Positions 53,507 to 62,578 of a stretch of 64,000 bases of DNA are shown in pieces. This DNA comes from Acinetobacter sp. ANC 4805 (GTDB lineage Bacteria; Pseudomonadota; Gammaproteobacteria; Pseudomonadales; Moraxellaceae): NCBI RefSeq assembly GCF_022549495.1, contig NZ_JAKZGD010000002.1, forward strand, positions 310,001-374,000. The letters run 5' to 3'. The notes below the pieces were generated by a model, which saw only the letters and a list, made by a program, of their open reading frames with translations, did not search any database and was not told where the DNA came from. Position 1 is the first letter of the stretch. Every line of letters starts with the position of its first letter. Position numbers and translations under genes: made by a program.

Positions 53507-53989
53507 ATGTTAAAGTCAGTTAACTTACCGTTGTATAATGATTTTTTGAAAATCTTTGTAGAGTGTGAAATAGTTAATTGGCAAGCAAAACATTTTTGGG
53601 AGAAAATTAAATTCAATCAAAATTACAGGACTAATGAAGATAAACGTTTAATGTATGTTGGACTAAAAATTCTACTTAAATGTGAGTATCTTGAAGTCGA
53701 TGTTAATAAATCCTCAAAAAGAGCTTTTAGCTATAATGAGACTCCTCGCTTAAATGAACTCAGAGATAGATATAAAAAGAAAAAACTTGAACCGATATTC
53801 TCTATAAAAAGAGCTAAATTCCTAAATGAAATTGATGATAAAGAAAATAATATTAAATTTATTGAGTCACTGATTTTAGATGATAAAACATTGGAAAAAT
53901 ATTTTATTAATTATAGAGAGAAATTAAAAAATGATATTAGGAATATTAACTCAAATATTAAATTAATGGATGAAATATTAAATAAATAA
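53507..53989 (+). CDS. Hypothetical small helical protein
   Basis: A 160-residue charged helical protein (MLKSVNLPLYNDFLKIFVEC, then a K/E/N-rich coiled C-terminus). The frame is open from 53318 within the preceding gene, but ATG 53507 with GGGAG upstream is the natural start. It probably belongs to the same transcript as the lipoprotein. No family is recognised. Confidence 0.5.
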   Translation: MLKSVNLPLYNDFLKIFVECEIVNWQAKHFWEKIKFNQNYRTNEDKRLMYVGLKILLKCEYLEVDVNKSSKRAFSYNETPRLNELRDRYKKKKLEPIFSIKRAKFLNEIDDKENNIKFIESLILDDKTLEKYFINYREKLKNDIRNINSNIKLMDEILNK

Positions 53990-54232
53990 GATGCCATTGA
54001 AAGATTAAATAAAATAAATAAGATCGATAGAAAATATTTTTTTGTTGGAGAAATTTTATTTGCTTTTAGAAGGATTTCGCCTCCATTTAACCTAGCAGGT
54101 ATAATAGAAAATGCATAGGTGGGCTAGTTTTGAGAAAATATAGCTTAATAATTTTTAGGTGTCTGTTACGAATCTTATGGTATTCTTATTATATAGATTG
54201 ATTATTTTCATTAGCTACATAAGGACAAGAAT

Positions 54233-54697
54233 GTGAAACCTTCTTATCAAGCTAGAAAGTTAACACTGCAAGAAAAATTACTTGCTCAATCCGTGTTTGG
54301 CGATAAAATAAATTACAACATACCTAGAATAATCCCTAGGACATTTCTTCCTTGGCAGCTAAAAGGTATGTTCATGGCTCCCAATGGCAACATTTATATA
54401 AATTCATCAGATTACAGTGAAAATTACGCATTAGAGTCGAAGTCCATACAAGGTCTTTTCATACATGAAATGGCTCATATCATGCAATATCAGAATGGTA
54501 CTAATGTGCTTCTAAAGGGAGCAATATTACAAATCGCTTATTATTTGAGTTTTAAGTTATACAACCCGTACAAATATGTTTTTCATCATGACAAGTCTTT
54601 TGATGCCTATAACATTGAGCAACAAGGGGATATCGCTCGAGATATTTGTTCAGGTCTAATACCCAATATAATTTGTAAACCTGATATTAAGCTATAA
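54233..54697 (+). CDS. Intact HExxH metallopeptidase-like protein, homologue of the disrupted target gene
   Basis: A 154-residue protein with zinc-site HEMAH at 78-82 (FIHEMAHIMQYQNGT) and the conserved tail NIEQQGDIARDI. It aligns end to end with the two halves left at 61776-62079 and 37744-37958 (for example LAQSVFG, LPWQ, APNG, YYLSFK-YNPYKY). It starts with GTG after AAGGACAAG. Lacking the N-terminal hydrophobic segment of the host copy, it may be cytosolic. It ends 11 bases from the convergent recombinase operon. Confidence 0.8.
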   Translation: MKPSYQARKLTLQEKLLAQSVFGDKINYNIPRIIPRTFLPWQLKGMFMAPNGNIYINSSDYSENYALESKSIQGLFIHEMAHIMQYQNGTNVLLKGAILQIAYYLSFKLYNPYKYVFHHDKSFDAYNIEQQGDIARDICSGLIPNIICKPDIKL

Positions 54698-54708
54698 TTA
54701 ATACCTGA

Positions 54709-55101
54709 TTAGCCATCATCTTTCCCTCTTCTTATCGGGATGACTTTTGCACCAGTTAGAAGATTGATTTCTTTTTTTAACTCGTATAACTCATATAAAA
54801 GTGAAACCTCACGAACTAATGCTGCTTCTAATTCTTTACTACACTGATCTAATTGTGATTTCAATTTCTCTATTTTATTTTCCTGAACATTTACAACTAA
54901 TATCTGTTGCTCAGAAGCAATTTGAATAGCAACTATTAAATCAGCAAATATTGGGCGAGACCTTTTTATACTCCCTTTACCTCTACCAGCTTCAAGTGAA
55001 ACTGCATCATTCGTGATCTTAGTTCCTTTTGGAACCCGCAAAGGGCTATCTTTTTTCAAACGCTCCAGTGCTTCGTAATAGTCTAAAAATGAGTCTGTCA
55101 T
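54709..55101 (-). CDS. Small coiled-coil protein of the recombinase operon (TnpC/GmtX-like)
   Basis: A 130-residue protein: a basic N-terminal motif (EAGRGKGSIKRSRPIF) at residues 37-52, then a long coiled coil (residues 65-115). It is the last gene of the operon, joined to the previous one by ATGA. Tn554 TnpC and GmtX occupy the same position and size; they are needed for efficient transposition or of unknown role. Identity with either is by analogy. Confidence 0.6.
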   Translation of the reverse strand: MTDSFLDYYEALERLKKDSPLRVPKGTKITNDAVSLEAGRGKGSIKRSRPIFADLIVAIQIASEQQILVVNVQENKIEKLKSQLDQCSKELEAALVREVSLLYELYELKKEINLLTGAKVIPIRRGKDDG

Positions 55102-57071
55102 GATTCCTCACCTTGCATATTTAAAATTTTATTTTTTGTGGTATTCAATATCTCTAAATGTGAGATCTCAGTCCGGTACTCCAAGGATGTAATATCTAGA
55201 AAACTAATCATTTTCTGTTGGGCTTTGATTACACGCTCTAATTTAGGTAAGTTGACAACCAAATGACGACAATTCTCTGTTAAACAATTTATTTGAAGCC
55301 AATTTAAAGCGATTTGATTACATGATCCGACCTTTGTACATCCACCTACAATAGTCTCTTTATAGGCTAATTCCCCTTTTTTGAATCTATTTATTGTTTC
55401 TTTACGATCAACAAGTAGTACACCATCCTTATCTTTAAGCCGATGTTCGACCCAATGAGCATGTCCACCATATAGAACATCCTTCGATAATAGAACATTA
55501 AAAATATAACTTAGGGATGAAGATTCAAATTGACCATCTTGCCATTCAAGCCCAAAGTGCTTTTTATCATCATTTATAAAATCCTTTGCGAATGAAGAAC
55601 CTTTTGCATAATAACTTGTCATTTCATTGGTTATGTGTTGTAACTGCCTTCGAAGAGAGGGTAGGGAAACTAATCCTGAACGGTGAGCATATAAAGCCAA
55701 TGAACGTCTAAGCTGATGTGTCGTAAGACTCCATTGAAATCCTATTTGGAATTTTTCCTCTGCACGCCAAGCCCTATGTGGATCCAGCTGTTCTAACTCA
55801 TATAGATCTTCTTCTTCAATATTCGGGACAATTCCTTTAAATTTTCTAGAACCATTTAATAATAAATACGCGGTTGAAAATTGGTTATGTTTGCTTACTA
55901 TAGGTTTGGTAGTAAACCCCAAATAACTACTAGAAATGTATAGCGGATGATTATTAGACAAATCCAATATATCATCCTTAATAGTTATCCCTTGTGTAAG
56001 ATAGATTGCTGTTGCAACTTTTTGAGCTATTTGTACTGCTCTAGCTCCATCATAGTTAGTTACCCACTTTGTTCTATGAACCTTCCCACGATTAAACTTT
56101 GTCGTTCTACCCCTAATTACATAATGAGCCTGAGCATTCGAAACTATTTTCTCTACGCAATTAAAGGGCAAAGTTTGAGCTTCTTCATCACGCATTCCTG
56201 TAAACACTTGGATAATTAGTTTTGAAATTCTCTGAACATCTGTAAGAGCAGCACTCAACTGCTTTAAAGTAAATTTTTTAGTTTGGTGTTCTACAAAGGC
56301 TACAAGAGCCTTTGATGCTTTAGCTTTAATATTAGATGTATTTTTACGCATCAGTCTAAAGTGATAGCATTCTAAAACCAAGTCAAGATGCTCATCTGCA
56401 ACTTTTTCCCAATTATCAAGGTATTCAAGTAGGTTACTTATTATCTTGGAATAAATTCTTGTTGGAATTGGGGGATGCTGCTTTAAAGTATTTCTATATT
56501 GTTGGTTATTTCGATATAGTAATTTAAATACTTCTTTACCAACCACACTAATATTTAATCGACTTTCTCCAGTGTCAACTAACACCAATAATCGTAATAA
56601 AGAGGATAGCGTTTCAATCAACCATCCAGAAGAATTGTTCCGAATAAAGCTCAATAATAAATCTTGATTGCCTATTATTGCTTTTATTGTTAGAGACTCA
56701 TTCTCAGCATATTGAGCTAGTGCTTTCATCACTGTCAAATAATTTCTTAATGTTCCATTACTTAAAGGGGCTTTATTCCGCATCCAAATAATTAAGAAAA
56801 AAACATGCTTCATTTCACCTACTAATTGTTCTCGTTGATAAGTTACTTCACCATGTTCCCAATATTTAAAAATCAGGGGATCTAGTTTTTTGTCAGGATG
56901 ATAAACTGAGAAATCCCATACTAAATCTCCATAGGTGGATATGACCGTTCCATCTTTTAATCGGCTAACAACAAAATTGCTTGATGGAAGGCAAGTATTT
57001 TCGAGATTAAAAGCTTCGGGTGCATAGGAATTAGCAGGCAACTCTATTTGGGCTTCAGCAAAAAAATTCAT
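55098..57071 (-). CDS. Tyrosine recombinase (TnpB/GmtZ-like), third gene of the operon
   Basis: A 657-residue recombinase. After a long N-terminal DNA-binding region the catalytic core shows Arg in FTGMRDEEAQTL, Lys in RTTKFNRG, the His-x-x-Arg box in TTHQLRRSLALYAH, and the final His and Tyr in QLQHITNEMTSYYAKGS. A Cys-rich end (VGGCTKVGSC, then INCLTENC) may bind zinc. ATG 57071 is used: AGGAG precedes it and it overlaps the previous stop as ATGA; the frame is open to 57116. Confidence 0.85.
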   Translation of the reverse strand: MNFFAEAQIELPANSYAPEAFNLENTCLPSSNFVVSRLKDGTVISTYGDLVWDFSVYHPDKKLDPLIFKYWEHGEVTYQREQLVGEMKHVFFLIIWMRNKAPLSNGTLRNYLTVMKALAQYAENESLTIKAIIGNQDLLLSFIRNNSSGWLIETLSSLLRLLVLVDTGESRLNISVVGKEVFKLLYRNNQQYRNTLKQHPPIPTRIYSKIISNLLEYLDNWEKVADEHLDLVLECYHFRLMRKNTSNIKAKASKALVAFVEHQTKKFTLKQLSAALTDVQRISKLIIQVFTGMRDEEAQTLPFNCVEKIVSNAQAHYVIRGRTTKFNRGKVHRTKWVTNYDGARAVQIAQKVATAIYLTQGITIKDDILDLSNNHPLYISSSYLGFTTKPIVSKHNQFSTAYLLLNGSRKFKGIVPNIEEEDLYELEQLDPHRAWRAEEKFQIGFQWSLTTHQLRRSLALYAHRSGLVSLPSLRRQLQHITNEMTSYYAKGSSFAKDFINDDKKHFGLEWQDGQFESSSLSYIFNVLLSKDVLYGGHAHWVEHRLKDKDGVLLVDRKETINRFKKGELAYKETIVGGCTKVGSCNQIALNWLQINCLTENCRHLVVNLPKLERVIKAQQKMISFLDITSLEYRTEISHLEILNTTKNKILNMQGEES

Positions 57072-60000
57072 ATAACAACTCCTAATTCGATGAGCATCTC
57101 TAGCTTTCTTCTCCAATAAGTCTCTAGCTCTCCTTCTTCATCTACCTCATATCGTATTTTTTCTAACAGACCTTTATTGCGCTTCTCTATCTCAGTGACA
57201 AAAACATCAATTCGTTTAAGAATGGGCTGAAGTAAATTTTCATGTGTCTCTTGATCTCTAGCAAGATGAGCTATTTTTCTTACACAATATCTACAACTTA
57301 ATAATTTTCTAATATCAATTTCATCTACATGAATTTTGAATTTATCACAAAATAGACAACCCTCAGGCTCAACACAATTAGATGTTATAGATATCTTTTT
57401 GCTAATAGACCTCGGCTCCCCCAAGGATGAACATCCTCCAACAGCACTTAACGTTATATTCTTATTTTTCTCTCTTTTATCTTGCACAACATTAGATACT
57501 TGATTTAAGAAATTTGACATTTCTTCCCAATGCTTCGTTTCAGACCCAGCAATATAAGAAGCCAAAACTGTTTTTTCAGAATTCTGCAAAACCAATGCAG
57601 TGGTTGAGATATCAGTATTACGGATAAGCCAATCACTCTTAGCAGCTCGCCATTGTCTAGCGTGAATTTCTTTTAAATAAGGATCTATCTTTCTTAATGA
57701 TCTATAAAAAGAGTGTAATGTGCCCCTAATTTGAGAGGGGCTACCTAAACCTCGTTTCCCCAACTTAAAAAACAGCCACTCACAAGTTTGATTTTCCAAT
57801 AAAAAATCTCTTAATTTCAGATATCTTTTAAAGATTGGCATAAAACCTGAAGACAATTCAAAGTAACATTCTTTTCCGCCAGATCTCCATTTTATTGTTC
57901 TAAAAAGTTGTCTTTCATTGTTAATTCGGTAATTTTTTGACCACGTTAAATCGACTAACTGGGCCCAATTCATTCCTGTTTCAGCTAAAAAAAGCACAAT
58001 AAATGCATTTTGTGCGACTGTTGCAACGTGCATTCGTTGACTATCTTTATAATTAGAGTTTGCAACATCAATATTATTTTGTGCATCTATAATGATTTTT
58101 TTATCGCCTCGTAAAGAGTGGCCTCTCAATATTTTGATTTCATCTATAGTATTAAGTTGTCCAGTAAGATAATTAAAACCAAAACATATTTTGCGTTTAA
58201 TAAAGGCATCTTCTGGATGCTTAAACCACGTTTCAGCAGGAAAAAGCCAAAGAGAATTATTTGGAAGGTTAAGAAACTCAGGAAGATATAACTTATAAGG
58301 ATAACTTTTTTGATCTAGTACTAGCGAACCTATTCCATCGAATAAAGCTGTGCACAATGCTAATAGTCTTGTTTGAGCCTGCTCACATGGTGGTTGTGTT
58401 GCTGTACTTATATTGGACTTTGATTTAAATACAAACAATCCATGACCAAAGTTATCTTCACCAAAAAAATTAGATAAAAATTTTATTGCTAATGTAAGTT
58501 GTCTTTCTGCATGTTTTAACGAAATTTCGTTTCGAAGAAATTTATCCCGAAGAAACTGTGAATATACTTTTAAATTATTATATGCTCTATCCGAACTATC
58601 TAAGACATCATGTAAATGACTTTCATCAGCCCATCTCATAAAGGCTATAAATCGACTAACTGAATCTATAATAGTTTCTACTCTAAGACCACTGTAGCTA
58701 AGTTGATCAGAAACAATAGTAATCAGTCTTTTAACTTGATCCTTACGAGTTTGACTTAACGATTGTAGCTGAACTAGTCGCCCACTTTTATGATATCTTG
58801 CAGTACCTTGTTTATAATCCTTTTGAGGCTTAGCTATTAAATAGCACAAAGCACCTATGTCAACAGATCTCCCATTTGAAAACCTTATTATAACTTCTTC
58901 TGGATTTAATAAAGCTTCATTCATGTTCAATGGAAGATCAATTATTTTAGTGGATCTTGTATTATATGAAATTGATTTTTCAATTATTTTTATTGATTTT
59001 GTACTAAGTTTTTTTCTTAGATCTGAAACTTTTAACCTATTTTTTTTGAGACTAAAACTATCATCATCAAAAAAAGTAGATAAAATATTCATAACAGATG
59101 ATAGTTGTAAGGTGGTATGTTTCAATGAAATCTCTTTATGCAAAAATCTACTAGTTAAATATTCTGAATAAAAAGTCAAAGTGCTATTTGCACTTGCAGA
59201 ACAAGCCAGTACATTATGAAATTTATTTTCATCGGCCCATCTCATAAAACTTATGAACCGACTGAAATTATTATTTATAGTTTCAACACTTAGATTATTA
59301 AGTTTAAGTTGATTGGAAATAAGGTAAATGAGTTTTTTGACTTGACTCGTACGAGTTTCACTCAATGATTTCAATTGAACTCTTCGTCCACGTTTTTGAT
59401 AGTTTGTAATCTTTTTATTTTTATATTTTAAAGGATCAGCTTGTAGATAACATAAGAAACCGATATCAAGTGATGCTCCATTAGGAAATACTATTATAAT
59501 TTCTTCAGGTTTTAAAAGGGCAACATTCTCTTCTAATGGCATGCTAATAATTTTAGTTGATCTAAACTGGTAATTAATTGACCTTGTATTGTTTTTAACG
59601 ATCTGAGGTTTTAACTGATTACTAAAATCTGCTGTTTTTAAGTCTTTAATGCCATAATTAAACTTGTCTTGTTCAAAAAAAATAAATAAAAACTTCAAGA
59701 CTCTGGCTTGTTGGGTATTAAAATGTTTTAAAGAAATATCACCTTTAGAATATCTGTTGTTAAGAAATTCTGAATATGATATAAAAATTTTCATTGAATT
59801 TTTATAATCTTCCAAAATATTATTGAATTTATTTTGATCGGACCACCGAATAAAAGATATAAAAGTATCAACTAAATTTTTGACAGTTACTGATTTTTCA
59901 CTACCGAAATTAAGTTGATCAGAGATGATTTTGATCAACTTTCTAATTTGATTTCGCCTAGAATCAATAAATGACTCAAGTTCGACTAATCTTCCAAAAT

Positions 60001-60175
60001 GTATATCCTTGATTCCTAGTCTTTTATCTTTAGCAGTTTTCAAATAGCATAGTGATCCAATATCAGCTGTTTCACCATGAGGGAATTTTATAATTATCTG
60101 CTCAGGATTTAATAAAATTTCGTTTATTACTAATGGTACATCAATGATAATAGTAGGTCTTAACTCTAAACTCAT
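57068..60175 (-). CDS. Large recombinase-like protein with three N-terminal repeats, second gene of the operon
   Basis: A 1035-residue protein. The N-terminal 600 residues are three copies of a roughly 198-residue module starting near residues 8, 205 and 405; each copy has an L-L-x-PEE/Q-I-I-I-x-F-x-[NH]G strand pair, D-I-G-x-L-C-Y-L, SxxRxxQV/IKKLI and F-I/M-R-W-[AS]D. The C-terminal core is a tyrosine-recombinase fold (TGMNWAQLVDLTW, HARQWRAAKSDW, QNSEKTVLASYIAG). Two usual catalytic residues are changed (Arg to Asn in TGMN, His to Asn in LQN). A zinc-like end has CVEPEGCLFC and CRYC. Confidence 0.85.
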   Translation of the reverse strand: MSLELRPTIIIDVPLVINEILLNPEQIIIKFPHGETADIGSLCYLKTAKDKRLGIKDIHFGRLVELESFIDSRRNQIRKLIKIISDQLNFGSEKSVTVKNLVDTFISFIRWSDQNKFNNILEDYKNSMKIFISYSEFLNNRYSKGDISLKHFNTQQARVLKFLFIFFEQDKFNYGIKDLKTADFSNQLKPQIVKNNTRSINYQFRSTKIISMPLEENVALLKPEEIIIVFPNGASLDIGFLCYLQADPLKYKNKKITNYQKRGRRVQLKSLSETRTSQVKKLIYLISNQLKLNNLSVETINNNFSRFISFMRWADENKFHNVLACSASANSTLTFYSEYLTSRFLHKEISLKHTTLQLSSVMNILSTFFDDDSFSLKKNRLKVSDLRKKLSTKSIKIIEKSISYNTRSTKIIDLPLNMNEALLNPEEVIIRFSNGRSVDIGALCYLIAKPQKDYKQGTARYHKSGRLVQLQSLSQTRKDQVKRLITIVSDQLSYSGLRVETIIDSVSRFIAFMRWADESHLHDVLDSSDRAYNNLKVYSQFLRDKFLRNEISLKHAERQLTLAIKFLSNFFGEDNFGHGLFVFKSKSNISTATQPPCEQAQTRLLALCTALFDGIGSLVLDQKSYPYKLYLPEFLNLPNNSLWLFPAETWFKHPEDAFIKRKICFGFNYLTGQLNTIDEIKILRGHSLRGDKKIIIDAQNNIDVANSNYKDSQRMHVATVAQNAFIVLFLAETGMNWAQLVDLTWSKNYRINNERQLFRTIKWRSGGKECYFELSSGFMPIFKRYLKLRDFLLENQTCEWLFFKLGKRGLGSPSQIRGTLHSFYRSLRKIDPYLKEIHARQWRAAKSDWLIRNTDISTTALVLQNSEKTVLASYIAGSETKHWEEMSNFLNQVSNVVQDKREKNKNITLSAVGGCSSLGEPRSISKKISITSNCVEPEGCLFCDKFKIHVDEIDIRKLLSCRYCVRKIAHLARDQETHENLLQPILKRIDVFVTEIEKRNKGLLEKIRYEVDEEGELETYWRRKLEMLIELGVVI

Positions 60176-61629
60176 AGTTTATTCATCTCCAATTCTGCCT
60201 GAATTAAACGGACCAAATGTTGGTCATACTCAGTAGCAATTCTTCTCAGCAGTTTTAAATTGCTTCTGTATTGAAGATATAAATCTGTGGTAGTTGAAGA
60301 TTCATGGCACATTCTAATTTTGACAAACTCCCTTGCTTCATTGAGTGATCTTTCACCTTTAGAAACTAATTCCAATTGAGTATCTGTCAAATTCATTCCA
60401 TAAGAAGCCCTAAGATCATGAAACTTATAGTTAAAGTTCGGAGTGTCAAATCGCTGACGAATTAATGGAACTACTTTTTCAGTAATAAATTGGCGAACAG
60501 CCTGTCCATTTTTAGCATGATGTAAAGAGAAGTCTTTATTAAAACGTTGTAAATCTGCTTTAGACTGATAAAAAGGAGTACCTTTAGAGCTGAGAAACAA
60601 ATATTGATTCTCAGTGTTACCATTTACAGCTTTTTGCCGCCTTTTTTGAGCTCTTAGGCTCAGTGCATATGTATGTAACTTTTGATAAAACCAGAGGGGG
60701 ACATGCAAAACTATTTTTTTATTATTCTTTGTATCTATCCCTGTTCCTGGACCAGCCGGGATTCTGACTTCAAATAAATTAGGCTTATCAATTTCGGTCA
60801 AGACATGATGAAGCTGTAACGTAAGAATTGTTTGTATTCTTGCGCCTGTTAATAAACTACACAAATGAATAAGAGTCATCTCAGTATTAGCTAAAGTGAG
60901 TAGTGCTTCTAACACCCACTCTTGCTCTTTTATTGGCAATGGTCTCAATTGTCCACCATCGACAAGAGTATCAGAATAAGGATTATTATTGTTGATTGCT
61001 TTAATTGAAATATCTGTAGATTTTACTTGTTTACTATAACTTATCCCATATTGATTTCTTAATTCAATAAGCCGATCTGACTCTTTCCACATAGGAAACT
61101 CTGGCATCAAAACACCTTCCGCATGGAGCCATCTATAAAATGCAATAATGGAACTCATTCGTCTTCGAGCAGTTGTTACTGCAACGTCATCTGCATCAAT
61201 AAGCATTTTTAGATAGGATCTATAGCGATAAGTTGGTCGATTCAACTTGTTTTTTGGGAAATCCATCCAATTAATTCGGGAATCATCTAAGAATTGACGA
61301 AATGCTACTAAATCACTTGCAAGACTTGCGTAAGTAGACATAACAACTTTTAGACTGTTTTTTATTTTCGAAAGCAAAAATATGTTAGCTTCAGCCCAGG
61401 GAATATTCTCTGAATCCATCACTACTGGATACAAATTGAAAGTAACTGGTGAAACTATCTGTGTTGCCCCAAGTACTTCATCATATTTAAAATCTAGCTG
61501 TTCAATAGCAGAAATAAAATATTCTATTCCGTTAGCTGATTGGACTTTAGTGGCTCTCTCTGTATCAGCGGTTGTAACCTTGGTCTGAACAAATGTAGAA
61601 AAGGTAATTTTTTTTGCTTTTTTAATCAT
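60172..61629 (-). CDS. Tyrosine recombinase (TnpA/GmtY-like), first gene of the operon
   Basis: A 485-residue site-specific recombinase with a complete active site: Arg in LLTGARIQTILTL, Lys in NNKKIVLHV, FHDLRASYG, and MCHESSTTTDLYLQY with the His and the nucleophile Tyr. The helical core-binding domain covers about residues 95-175. TTG at 61641 would add four residues; ATG 61629 is preferred but no strong ribosome-binding site is present. It is 130 bases from the right end of the element and heads the four-gene operon linked by ATGA overlaps. Confidence 0.9.
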   Translation of the reverse strand: MIKKAKKITFSTFVQTKVTTADTERATKVQSANGIEYFISAIEQLDFKYDEVLGATQIVSPVTFNLYPVVMDSENIPWAEANIFLLSKIKNSLKVVMSTYASLASDLVAFRQFLDDSRINWMDFPKNKLNRPTYRYRSYLKMLIDADDVAVTTARRRMSSIIAFYRWLHAEGVLMPEFPMWKESDRLIELRNQYGISYSKQVKSTDISIKAINNNNPYSDTLVDGGQLRPLPIKEQEWVLEALLTLANTEMTLIHLCSLLTGARIQTILTLQLHHVLTEIDKPNLFEVRIPAGPGTGIDTKNNKKIVLHVPLWFYQKLHTYALSLRAQKRRQKAVNGNTENQYLFLSSKGTPFYQSKADLQRFNKDFSLHHAKNGQAVRQFITEKVVPLIRQRFDTPNFNYKFHDLRASYGMNLTDTQLELVSKGERSLNEAREFVKIRMCHESSTTTDLYLQYRSNLKLLRRIATEYDQHLVRLIQAELEMNKL

Positions 61630-61761
61630 GAGTGAAGCCAATCAGAAATTTATAAATTATTCTTAAATTACAACAAAATATCTTATCGTCAACTGGAGTA
61701 TTGAATAATAATTAGGTTGTCCATTTTCTATGTACTTAAAGTTGTTGTCAATTTAATCGCT

Positions 61762-61772
61762 ACTTGTAAGTA
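61762..61772 (-). repeat. Right terminal inverted repeat of island 2
   Basis: ACTTGTAAGTA, the inverse of the left-end TACCTACAAGT with one mismatch. The subterminal GTCCATTTT lies at 61719-61727. Confidence 0.6.
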
Positions 61773-61775
61773 CGA

Positions 61776-62079
61776 GTTCATGAATAAAAATACCTTGTAA
61801 GTCTATAGACCCTTTCGAATAATCTAAATAAAAATATTGTTGATGTACGAATAGATGGCCATTTGGTGCAATAAAAATATTGATTGGCTGCCAAGGTAGG
61901 TAGGGGATATTGAAAATTTTTATTGCATGATAATTGATGAGATGACCAAACACAGATTGAGCAAGTGTTATTTCGTTAGATGTCAGCCCTCGGTAGCTAA
62001 ACTCACGCATATTAAAAAAAACAATCAAAAATGATATGGCAAGTGAAGGAATATTTTGAATCGCCTTAATGAACTTCAT
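61776..62079 (-). pseudogene. N-terminal half of the disrupted HExxH metallopeptidase-like gene
   Basis: 101 codons up to FIHE, after which the frame enters the element and stops after seven more codons. It starts with a hydrophobic segment (IPSLAISFLIVFF), so the original protein was probably exported or membrane-anchored. It continues with LAQSVFGHLINY and LPWQPINIFIAPNGH. The zinc-binding HE is here and the second His is 23.8 kb away, so both fragments lack a metal site and are surely inactive. Confidence 0.88.
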
Positions 62080-62578
62080 CTGATTAAATTTTATTTCACC
62101 ATTTGCTTGATTGCTACAATAGCAAATAGTGACAAGCGAATCTTAAGTTTTTGAACTGTACTTGTTTTATTGAATATGCTAGCGCTCAACTTTTGAGCTA
62201 TTTTATTTTTATAAATATTACATTTTTTTCTTTATAATCAAAATAATAGTAATCATTCTGTGAAGATATTCTTATAAAACATTATTTTGAGTAATGATTT
62301 CCATCCTTCGGATTCTTTATCTGAATCGAGATTGTTGATTGAAACCTAGTGTAAAATGCCTAATAATTAACACTTATTTATAAAAAGTGCTTAGTAGTAT
62401 GAGAAAAATAGAATAGCAATGCTTGCATAGTGATCTAGGGGAATACTTAAAAAAACTTCAATATGATCGAGTGTTGGTGAGAGAAAAATTCAAAATATGA
62501 ACCTTTTTATAGCCTCATTTTATGATTCTAAGTGTTGGTGTTTGATTGGGTTAAGGCCAATAAAGTTAGGGTGTTATC
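62080..62578. other. Gene-free region upstream of the diguanylate cyclase
   Basis: AT-rich. It should hold the promoters for the disrupted HExxH gene (minus) and the cyclase (plus). No palindromic operator, RNA gene or open frame stands out. Confidence 0.4.

Larger units (their letters stand above)
37959..61775. mobile_element. 23.8-kb recombinase-trio element inserted in the HExxH gene (genomic island 2)
   Basis: The boundaries were deduced by joining the two halves of the disrupted gene; the restored site reads GTGGGCTAGTTCATG. The ends carry an inverted TAC(C/T)TACAAGT at 37962-37972 and 61762-61772, and GTCCATTTT repeats lie near both ends. The recombination operon at 54709-61629 (three tyrosine-recombinase-like genes and a small gene) is at the right end, and defence-like cargo fills the rest. 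The layout resembles Tn554-type and gamma-mobile-trio elements. A one-base uncertainty in each boundary remains. Confidence 0.8.
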
